Assembly: GCA_029863175.1 (NCBI GenBank)
Contig: JAOTVX010000051.1
Location: forward strand, 1 to 20,833
From: Betaproteobacteria bacterium
GTDB lineage: Bacteria > Pseudomonadota > Gammaproteobacteria > Burkholderiales > SG8-41
DNA length: 20,833 nt
Reading direction: 5' to 3'
Positions 14,495-20,833 of this stretch are shown here, in pieces. The position numbers and the translations under genes are program-made. The notes under the pieces were generated by a model. The model did no database searches. It was not told the DNA's origin and worked only from the letters and a program-made list of their open reading frames with translations. Position 1 is the first letter of the stretch; every line of letters starts with the position of its first letter.

Positions 14495-17400
14495 CTAGGG
14501 TAGCAGCACCGGTGTCGTGAGATTACCGCGCACGGAGAGATTGCGGCGTCCGACGACAATCGATCCGGTACCTACCTCGGCTCTGATGCGTCCGGACAAA
14601 TTGCCGCCCGGGTTGATCGTGATCTCGCCGTTTGCGCGCATGGGACCGGAGCCCAGCCGCAAGTGCTGGTAGGCGTAGCGGCGCCCCGACACCTGCAGCG
14701 TGCCGGAGAGATCGTTGAACAGGGTCTTGCCTCCCCGGATGCCATCGGCGGCCGGGGACTGGATAGCACGCACGATGTCCACGTTGTTCAGCATGCCTTT
14801 CTCGACGCTGAAGGTTACCCGCACGCGTGGATCGTCGAACAGGCCCTCAATGGTGTCGCTCCGCAGCGAGTACGTCCCGTTTAGGTTTAGTGTGCCGCCC
14901 GCCGTAAAGGCGTTGGTAAAGACCGCGAGCAATTCTTTTACTTCGCCATTTGACAGGTTAAAGTTGCCGGCGAGCTGGAAGCCGCGGTCCCAAGATGCGG
15001 TAGCTGAGCCTCTCAAGGTGCCGCGTCCCAATTTCGCTTCGATCTTGCTGACGCGGGCCTGCCGACCCTCGATTACCGCTGTCGCTGTCAGGTCGTCGAG
15101 AGGCAGCGCCGGTCCGAACGGGGGCTCCCAACTGCCAGCCCTGAAATCGGCTTCCAGCGTCTGGCCCTTGGACACCAACTCCATGCTCAACCTGCCGTCG
15201 GACAGCGACCCGCGCTGCAGTGTACCGTCCGCTCCCACGACCACATCGCCATTGAAACTGGGAATATCGATTCCAAGGAACGCGATATTAACGGCGCGGA
15301 ATTTCAGACGGCGCACGTTGAAAGCCTGCCCTTCGACCGCGGGCTTGAGCCAGCCTGGCACCAAGGCGAAGGCCTTTTGGTCAGCCGACACCCCGATCAC
15401 CTCGACTTCGTCGAGCGTGGTGGGCCCACCGAGCAGTTGCGTTGGCAAGGCGCTAACCTCGATGGTGCTGATCTTGATTTCTTCCAGCCTGCCGATGGCG
15501 ACCCGTTCCAGCGTCAGGCGCGGTGAAGGGATGAACGTGTAGCGCACATTGCCGACCTTGACCGGCGCCTGCAGGCGCTGCGAAAGGGCCTGTTCGGCGG
15601 CTGGAACATAGATGGAGAGCGGCAGGACGTGCACTGCCCCAATGATGGCGACAATCAGGGCGACAAGCCCGATGCCCCCCATTTTGAGCCAGTTGATCTT
15701 TGCCCCGGGCGCGCGCACGTAGGTGGTTGCAGACTCGCGTTCCGCGTCTACCCGCTTCCTGCGCACTTTGGCTGAAGTCTTGGCGCGCTCGGCCGCTTGC
15801 TGGCGGTAACGTGCGTCCGCTTCCATCTCCGCGACCTCACGTGCCTTGATCTCGGCCGTGACCCGCGCCGAAATATCCTCTTCTGCCATCTCGCGCAGTT
15901 CGCGTTCGTGCATGACGCGCGAGACGGCTTCTGCCTTGGCGCGGTCCTCGGCATCGGCGCGGGCCCGGCGCTCCATCTCTGCTTTCGCCTCCGCTTCAGC
16001 CTTGGCCTGTGCTGCCGCGTCGGCAATCGCCCGCGCCTCGGCCATCGCCTGCTCCGCCCTGCGCGCGACGGCTTCGGCTTCCATGCGCTGCTGGCGACCA
16101 CGGTTCGATTCGTCGGTCTCGCGCTTCTTGCGGTCGGCGTCGTCGCGCGCTTTGTGCGCAACTTCCGCCTGTCGTAACGCTTCCTCCAGCGCATTCTTTT
16201 CGGCGGCAACCTTGGCGGCGAGCTCGGCTTGTGCATTGCGTTCGGCTTCGTCACGTGCCCTGCGCTCCGCTGCGGCATTGGCCTCGGCTTCCTCGCGCGC
16301 CTGGCGTTCCTTTTCAATTATCCCTTGGACTTCGGCGCGGGCGCGTACTTCTGCTTCTTCCCTGGCTTTGGCGAGCGCCGCTTCGCGCGTCTGGCGCTCG
16401 GCCTCGGCTTTGGCTTCCGCTTCTTCGCGCGCGCGGCGTTCGGCTGCGAGCTTGGTTTCCGCCTCTTCACGCCCGCGCCGTTCCGTTTCGGATCTCGACA
16501 AGGCTTCCGCACGGGCTCTCTGTGCCTGCTCCTGCAGATCCTTCAGCTGAGCTTTCGCGCGCCGGTCGGCTTCCTCGCGTTCCTGGTGTTCGCGTTCCTC
16601 GCGCGCCTTGTACTCTTCCTCTTCGCGCTGACGCGCCTCGGCTTCCTCCCGCGCCCGACGCTCGGCCTCTACACGCGCCTCGCCTTCCGTCCGTGCCTTG
16701 GCTTTTGCCTCCTCGAGCGCTTTCAAGGCCGTATCCATGCGCGCCCGGGCTTCGGCGTCCCCCTCCACGGATTGCATTGCCACCCGCATCTCGGCGTCGG
16801 CCTTCGCGCGTGCAGCGGCTTCCGCCATCGCGCGCGCTTCCGCGACCGCGTCTTCAGCATTCTTTGCGCGTGCCTCGGCTTCTTCACGCGCCTTGCGCTC
16901 GCGCTCCTCCCGGGCCCTGATTTCGCCTTCGACCTTTATGCGCCGCTCGGCTTCCTGTTTGGCGCGCGCCTCCGCCTTGGCGAGCGCCTCCTGGAGTGCC
17001 TTCAGCTGAGCCTCGACCGCCGTCTTCGCCTTCGTTTCGGCGTCAGCCACCGCCTGCGCTTCCTCCTCGGCCTTGGCCCCCGCCTCAGCTTCTTCCCTGG
17101 CCTTGGCCTCAGACAAGGCTTTTTGCTCGGCCTCGGCTTTCGCTCGCGCCTCGGATTCGGCGCGCGCTGTGGCCTCCGCGTCGGCGCGCGCCTGCTCTTC
17201 CATCGCGGCTTTTACCCTGGCCTCGGCTTCCGTGCGGGCCTGCGCATCCGCCGCCGCTTTTGCCTCGGATTCCGCCCTGGCCTTCGCTTCAGTCGCTGCT
17301 TTCGCCGCTGCTTGCGCCTTCAGCTTCGCCTCGGTTTCGGCCTTGGCCTTGGCTTCTGCCATCGCCCGGGCACGCGCTTCCGCTTCCTGCCGGACCTTCG

Positions 17401-17830
17401 CTTCCGCGGCGGCCCGCGCGGCCGCCTGGGCCCTGGCTTTCGCCTGCGCTTCCGTCTTCGATCGCTGCTCGGCTTCGGCATTGAGCTTTACCATCGCAGT
17501 CGGCGAGGTAAAGTCCAGGTCCTCGACCTCGTGCGTCGCGGCAGGCGGGGAAAGGGCGCCGCTGGCAACGGCCATTCTGGGTTGGGTCCGTTCATCTCGA
17601 GTGGGAGCCGGGGAGGAAAAGACCCTGATGTAGCCGTCGGCGACGAGCTTGTCGAGCGCTTCCTCGAGCTTTTTCGCCGGAATTCCCGACTTGCTGACCA
17701 GATTGGAAACGGTCGACTTACCGTCAATGGCGAGAAACACGACGCCAAGTTCGCGCGCCAGCTTGATCGTCTTGTTCTTGACTTCCAGGACGCCCTTGGA
17801 CGTCTTGGTGAATACGGTTTGTGGATGCAT
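14495..17830 (-). CDS. Winged-helix module, giant coiled coil, membrane span and AsmA-like domain
   Basis: This is a 1111-residue protein of unusual build. Residues 1-73 form a winged-helix-like module homologous to the N-terminus of the 8376-9152 response regulator (VFTKTSKGVLEV, then FLAIDGKSTVSNLV, then LVADGYIRVF). A linker with EDLDF (103-107) leads into about 575 residues (115-690) made almost entirely of Ala, Glu, Arg and Lys in heptad-like patterns, a long cytoplasmic coiled coil. A basic stretch precedes a single membrane span (about 714-736, KMGGIGLVALIVAIIGAVHV). Residues 740-1111 resemble AsmA-type proteins (RLTLERVAIGRLEEIKISTIEV early on; FNDLSGTLQVSGRRYAYQHL near the end) and would lie in the periplasm. 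AsmA-like proteins help move phospholipids to the outer membrane and normally carry their anchor at the N-terminus. No Shine-Dalgarno sequence is obvious. The function is inferred only. Confidence 0.85.
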   Translation of the reverse strand: MHPQTVFTKTSKGVLEVKNKTIKLARELGVVFLAIDGKSTVSNLVSKSGIPAKKLEEALDKLVADGYIRVFSSPAPTRDERTQPRMAVASGALSPPAATHEVEDLDFTSPTAMVKLNAEAEQRSKTEAQAKARAQAAARAAAEAKVRQEAEARARAMAEAKAKAETEAKLKAQAAAKAATEAKARAESEAKAAADAQARTEAEARVKAAMEEQARADAEATARAESEARAKAEAEQKALSEAKAREEAEAGAKAEEEAQAVADAETKAKTAVEAQLKALQEALAKAEARAKQEAERRIKVEGEIRAREERERKAREEAEARAKNAEDAVAEARAMAEAAARAKADAEMRVAMQSVEGDAEARARMDTALKALEEAKAKARTEGEARVEAERRAREEAEARQREEEEYKAREEREHQEREEADRRAKAQLKDLQEQAQRARAEALSRSETERRGREEAETKLAAERRAREEAEAKAEAERQTREAALAKAREEAEVRARAEVQGIIEKERQAREEAEANAAAERRARDEAERNAQAELAAKVAAEKNALEEALRQAEVAHKARDDADRKKRETDESNRGRQQRMEAEAVARRAEQAMAEARAIADAAAQAKAEAEAKAEMERRARADAEDRAKAEAVSRVMHERELREMAEEDISARVTAEIKAREVAEMEADARYRQQAAERAKTSAKVRRKRVDAERESATTYVRAPGAKINWLKMGGIGLVALIVAIIGAVHVLPLSIYVPAAEQALSQRLQAPVKVGNVRYTFIPSPRLTLERVAIGRLEEIKISTIEVSALPTQLLGGPTTLDEVEVIGVSADQKAFALVPGWLKPAVEGQAFNVRRLKFRAVNIAFLGIDIPSFNGDVVVGADGTLQRGSLSDGRLSMELVSKGQTLEADFRAGSWEPPFGPALPLDDLTATAVIEGRQARVSKIEAKLGRGTLRGSATASWDRGFQLAGNFNLSNGEVKELLAVFTNAFTAGGTLNLNGTYSLRSDTIEGLFDDPRVRVTFSVEKGMLNNVDIVRAIQSPAADGIRGGKTLFNDLSGTLQVSGRRYAYQHLRLGSGPMRANGEITINPGGNLSGRIRAEVGTGSIVVGRRNLSVRGNLTTPVLLP

Positions 17831-17980
17831 AGTTCGCGATTGTTTCGCTTACTCTAAGTCCGCGCAATGTCAGGGAGCACAATTACACATCGGGACACCT
17901 ATTGTGCAAACTGCAGCCCATCGGATCAACGGAGCAACGCCCCGCGCGATCTCATTCGAATCCTGCGTGATATCTGTCAC

Positions 17981-18002
17981 TGCTATAATCGCTTCATTAT
18001 AG
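17981..18002 (+). promoter_or_regulatory. Extended -10 promoter within a palindrome
   Basis: TGCTATAAT (17981-17989) is a perfect extended -10 element on the plus strand, about 70 bp before the HD-domain gene; no -35 box is visible, as is common for this type. The -10 lies in an inverted repeat, CTATAAT and ATTATAG, with 6 nt between (17983-18002), so TATAAT is also present on the minus strand towards the divergent AsmA-like gene. The rest of 17831-18059 holds no gene. Confidence 0.55.
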
Positions 18003-18059
18003 TTTAATAGTGCGCTAAAGCCCTATCGTACATGGTTTTTTGGATCCCGAGGGTCGTCG

Positions 18060-19019
18060 ATGCGTGACCGGCGAAACGAATACGACGTTACCAACATCGT
18101 CGACACGACCCGTCCTGCGGACGTCTCCGACACGGTCCGTAATATCTACCAGGACCTCTACCAGAAGGACGCACCCAAGAATCTCGGCCAGGCCTTCGCC
18201 GACCTGGGCCTGCTCTATGAGGGCAAGTATCCCGGGTTTCATGAGTGTGAGACGGATTACCACGATGTCCAGCACGTTCTGGATGTGACGCTGGCCATGG
18301 CCCGACTGCTGAACGGCTGCGTGCGCAGCACCGGCACGGATACCGTCGGCGAACGGCTGTTTCGGTTCGGCATTATCACCGCGCTCTATCACGATTGCGG
18401 CTACATTCGGCATCGCAAGGATACGAAGCACTCGAACGGCGCTGAATACACCACGATCCACGTTTCACGCGGTGCGAGTTTCCTGGGGGAATACATGCCC
18501 AGGATCGGCATGGCAGACCTTGCGCAGGCTGCGGCGCGCACCCTCCATTTCACCGGCTACGAGGTTCCGGTGGACAAGATCCGGGTGCCGGCCCCCGAGT
18601 TCCGTCTGATTGGCAACTTGTTGGGCAGCGCCGACATCCTGGCCCAGATGGCCGATCGGTGCTATCTGGAGAAGTGCTACGACCGGCTATACCCCGAGTT
18701 CGTGCTGGGCGGTATTGCGCGCAAGCGGCGCGCGGACGGCTCCGAGCAGGTCATGTTCGCTTCTGCTGCCGATCTGATCTGCAAAACGCCGCACTTTTAC
18801 CAGGGCGCCAACAAGCGCCTGCGGCAGGACCTCGGCGGCTGCTACAACTACATTGAGAAGCACTTCGGCGGGCAGAATCTCTACTTCGACGAGCTCGAGA
18901 AGAACATCGACCACGCGCGCGCGATCGCGGTAGAAGGCGACATTTCAATGCTGCGGCGGCGGCCGCCCGCGCAGGGCGAGGACGAAGAGAACACCGATCC
19001 GCAGCTCCGGCTCATCTAA
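18060..19019 (+). CDS. HD-domain metal-dependent phosphohydrolase
   Basis: This 319-residue soluble protein has an HD-type metal centre: DYHDVQHVLDVT (66-77, His68 and His72), ALYHDCGYIRH (108-118, His111-Asp112), and GSADILAQMADR (189-200, Asp192). The YHxxxHxxDV spacing is reminiscent of class I cyclic-nucleotide phosphodiesterases, so a cyclic or linear nucleotide substrate is plausible but unproven. It is not an HD-GYP protein, because no GYP motif is present. GAGGGT at 18048-18053 serves as ribosome-binding site for the ATG at 18060. It is divergent from the AsmA-like gene. The charged C-terminal tail (about 302-319) looks unstructured. Confidence 0.85.
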   Translation: MRDRRNEYDVTNIVDTTRPADVSDTVRNIYQDLYQKDAPKNLGQAFADLGLLYEGKYPGFHECETDYHDVQHVLDVTLAMARLLNGCVRSTGTDTVGERLFRFGIITALYHDCGYIRHRKDTKHSNGAEYTTIHVSRGASFLGEYMPRIGMADLAQAAARTLHFTGYEVPVDKIRVPAPEFRLIGNLLGSADILAQMADRCYLEKCYDRLYPEFVLGGIARKRRADGSEQVMFASAADLICKTPHFYQGANKRLRQDLGGCYNYIEKHFGGQNLYFDELEKNIDHARAIAVEGDISMLRRRPPAQGEDEENTDPQLRLI

Positions 19020-19077
19020 CTAGAAGGGCGTGACCGGTGATGGGTCACTAGACGCGATCGCGAAAAAACCACACTGC

Positions 19078-19175
19078 AGCCGCCGATGCACGCCAATAGA
19101 CGCGGATAAGAAAGAAGTAAATTTATTTGTGTCGGTTTTCTGTCCGCGTTCATTTGCGTTTATCTGCGGCTAATG
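19078..19175. repeat. Inverted periodic element, 10-bp units
   Basis: The left arm AGC + CGCCGATGCA, CGCCAATAGA, CGCGGATAAG (19078-19110) faces the right arm TGTCCGCGTT, CATTTGCGTT, TATCTGCGGC + TAATG (19141-19175). The complement of the right arm reads AGCCGCAGATAAACGCAAAT and onwards, so the arms can form an imperfect stem of about 33 bp around a 30-nt AT-rich loop. It lies between the convergent HD-domain and quinone-oxidoreductase genes, ending 15 bp from the latter's stop, and could act as a terminator. Confidence 0.87.
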
Positions 19176-19189
19176 ATTGTTTTGATTTT

Positions 19190-20185
19190 TCATGCCACCG
19201 TCAGCAGGATCTTGCCGGTGTGCTGGCTCGATTCCATCAGCGCGTGTGCCTTCGCCGCCTCGGCGAGCGGAAATGTCTGGCGGGTCACTGCGCGGATACG
19301 GCCACTCGCAATGTGCGGCCACACTTTCGCCTCCAGCTCCCGGGCGATTCTTGCCTTGAACGCGGCCGGCCGGGTGCGCAGCGTCGAGCCGGTGTAGGTG
19401 AGCCGCTTCAGCATCACCGGCATCAGGTTGATCTCCACCTTCGAGCCCAGGGCGAACGCAAGCTGAACGATGCGCGCATCATGGCTGGCTGCCTTGAAGT
19501 TGCGCTCGATGTTCGGGCCGCCCACGATGTCGAGAATGACGTTGGCGCCACCTTCATTGCGCACGACTTCCACAAAGTCCTCGCGCCGGTAGTCGACCAC
19601 TCGGTCAGCGCCGAGTTCGCGGCAGATTCCGCAGCGCTCGTCCGGGCTGTCGGTGGCGATCACTTTCGCGCCGAAGGCCTTGCCCAGCTGGATGGCGGTC
19701 GTGCCGATGCCGCCGGCGCCGCCGTGCACCAGCAGAGTTTCGCCAGCGGTGAGGCCGACTCCCATGAAAATATTGCTCCACACCGTAAAGAGAGTCTCCG
19801 GCAGGCCGCCGGCGTCCTGCAGGCTGACCTCGCCCGGAATCGGCAGGCAGTGCGTGGCATCAACCGCGCAATATTCCGCGTAGCCACCGCCGTTCGTGAG
19901 GGCGGCAACCTTGTCTCCGATTTTCCAGCGCTCGGCCGGACCGCCCAGCGCCACAACCTCGCCTGAGATTTCGAGCCCCAGAAGATCGGGAGCCCCCGCG
20001 GGGGGCGGGTAGAGGCCCTTGCGTTGCCACAGATCCGGACCATTGATGCCGGCGGCGGCGACTTTAACCAGGACCTCGCCGGGCTCGACCTTTGGCAGGG
20101 GGCGTTCTCCGGGCTGCAGTGCCTCGGGGCCGCCGGGGGCCGCGGTTGCGACGACCTTCATCGTTGTGGGCAGGCTATTGCTCAT
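19190..20185 (-). CDS. Zinc-free NAD(P)H quinone oxidoreductase (PIG3/TP53I3-like)
   Basis: This 331-residue medium-chain dehydrogenase/reductase has an N-terminal GroES-like domain with GINGPDLWQRKGLYPPPAG (46-64) and the quinone-reductase stretch GGLPETLFTVWSNIF (126-140). Its nucleotide-binding motif is VHGGAGGIGTTAIQLGKAFG (153-172). The catalytic zinc ligands of alcohol dehydrogenases are absent. PIG3-type members reduce quinones with NADPH by one-electron transfer; the exact substrate here is unknown. The ATG at 20185 has no strong ribosome-binding site; an internal ATG at 20161 (MKVVATAAPGG) would match the usual start of the family. Confidence 0.9.
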   Translation of the reverse strand: MSNSLPTTMKVVATAAPGGPEALQPGERPLPKVEPGEVLVKVAAAGINGPDLWQRKGLYPPPAGAPDLLGLEISGEVVALGGPAERWKIGDKVAALTNGGGYAEYCAVDATHCLPIPGEVSLQDAGGLPETLFTVWSNIFMGVGLTAGETLLVHGGAGGIGTTAIQLGKAFGAKVIATDSPDERCGICRELGADRVVDYRREDFVEVVRNEGGANVILDIVGGPNIERNFKAASHDARIVQLAFALGSKVEINLMPVMLKRLTYTGSTLRTRPAAFKARIARELEAKVWPHIASGRIRAVTRQTFPLAEAAKAHALMESSQHTGKILLTVA

Positions 20186-20254
20186 CGTGACTTATGCTAG
20201 CACGCACGGAAGAGATCCGGAGAAGGCTCAGCGGTTCTCAGTGCCGCACAGCTC

Positions 20255-20833
20255 TTAGGCGCCTGCAGCAATTTTCTTGAGGGCCTGGCGGTCGATCTTG
20301 CCCACACGGTTTTCCGGCAATGCATCGAGCACCGTGACGCGTGCCGGCACCCAGGAGTGCGGCAACCGGGCTGCGACCTGATCCTTCAACTCCCTCTCTC
20401 CCGCGCTCTGCCCTTTGTTGGTTACGACAAACGCCACGGGCACCTCGCCCAGGTCCGGATCCGGCGCCCCCACCACGCAGCAGGCGCGTACCGCGTGATG
20501 TCCAGTGAGCGCCTCCTCGATCCGTCCTGGCGAAAGATTCTCGCCGCCGCGGATGATGATGTCTTTCAGTCTTCCCGTCACGGTCAGGTATCCTTCGGCG
20601 TCGAGCCGCCCAAGGTCGCCGGTGCGCAGCCACCCGTTGCGTATGCTGGGCCCATCGGCATGGGTGTCGGCCGGAACGTAGCCTTTCATCACGGAGGGTC
20701 CCGCAATGCAGATTTCGCCGTCGGCGTTTGTCGCTACCGGCTCGTCGGTCTCGGGAGCGAAAATGGCAACACGCTGCCCGTAGAGCGCAGTGCCGACGGT
20801 GCCGATCTTGCGCGAAGCAGGCGGGTTCATGGT
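20255..20833 (-). CDS. Acyl-CoA synthetase (AMP-binding), C-terminal part
   Basis: The gene enters from the right edge; only its last 192 or so codons are here. Core motifs of adenylate-forming enzymes are present in order: NPPASRKIGTVG, GWLRTGDLGRLDAEGYL, GRLKDIIIRGGENLSPGRIE at the hinge, and NRVGKIDRQALKK, whose lysine is the adenylation lysine. The chain ends normally at KKIAAGA. Such enzymes activate a carboxylic acid with ATP and transfer it to CoA. The acid-binding part lies outside the window, so chain length or type cannot be stated. It is followed by the quinone oxidoreductase gene on the same strand, with 69 bp between them. Confidence 0.93.
   Translation of the reverse strand, partial: TMNPPASRKIGTVGTALYGQRVAIFAPETDEPVATNADGEICIAGPSVMKGYVPADTHADGPSIRNGWLRTGDLGRLDAEGYLTVTGRLKDIIIRGGENLSPGRIEEALTGHHAVRACCVVGAPDPDLGEVPVAFVVTNKGQSAGERELKDQVAARLPHSWVPARVTVLDALPENRVGKIDRQALKKIAAGA

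Noticed and set aside
14900..17500. Tandem DNA repeat in the coiled-coil gene
   Set aside because: The similarity is at the level of recurring Ala, Glu, Arg and Lys codons with no fixed nucleotide unit; it reflects the protein, not a DNA satellite.
16229..17857. Plus-strand ORF (542 codons) across the coiled-coil region
   Set aside because: Its repetitive Phe/Leu/Arg/Gly content is the mirror of Ala/Glu/Lys codon repeats on the minus strand.
18060..19019. Cyclic di-GMP phosphodiesterase of the HD-GYP type
   Set aside because: The HD residues are present but the GYP motif and the conserved HD-GYP surroundings are not, so a pairing with the GGDEF protein as maker and breaker is not supported.
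19030..19050. Small GTGACC/GGGTCAC hairpin after the HD-domain gene
   Set aside because: Short stem without a T-run; not convincing as a terminator or operator.

Overview
The window reads like a chromosomal segment of a Gram-negative proteobacterium, most likely a betaproteobacterium. The reasons are the high GC, a DUF3025 gene, an outer-membrane-type beta-barrel remnant, an AsmA-type protein, HtpX and periplasmic uptake genes. The lineage is inferred from gene content only. No tRNA, rRNA, CRISPR array or phage gene was seen.

Layout. On the left, minus strand, are the start of an ABC permease and its substrate-binding protein, separated by an attenuator-like hairpin. An OsmC-family peroxidase follows, then two different gamma-glutamyltransferase-family genes arranged head to head (2570-4159 minus, 4329-6050 plus). 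After the 3' remnant of a beta-barrel gene come a membrane-anchored alpha/beta hydrolase and a Rid-family gene with a small broken second copy of its 3' end. Next, on the minus strand, are a response regulator with an unusual N-terminal module and an L-2-hydroxyglutarate-dehydrogenase-like flavoprotein. Then follow a DUF3025 gene (plus), a membrane diguanylate cyclase (minus), a gene-poor stretch (12729-13484), htpX (plus), and a 1111-residue protein (minus) joining a winged-helix-like module, a very long coiled coil, one membrane span and an AsmA-like domain. An HD-domain phosphohydrolase (plus), a zinc-free quinone oxidoreductase (minus) and the C-terminal part of an acyl-CoA synthetase (minus, running off the right edge) complete the window.

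Two things stand out. First, seven of the longer gaps between genes hold periodic arrays: a short core recurs at a constant spacing of 7, 8, 10 or 13 bp while the bases between may vary, and in most loci the two halves face each other as inverted arms able to fold into long imperfect hairpins. One 13-bp array is split by a 173-bp inverted-repeat element flanked by a perfect 9-bp direct repeat; removing 182 bp restores the 13-bp phase exactly. Second, the response regulator (8376-9152) and the AsmA-like protein (14495-17830) start with the same roughly 75-residue module and share a DLDF motif in the linker. This suggests a common cytoplasmic input or partner for a phospho-signalling protein and an envelope-spanning protein. 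A GGDEF cyclase with an intact inhibitory site and an HD hydrolase lie nearby, but nothing in the sequence proves that they work together.
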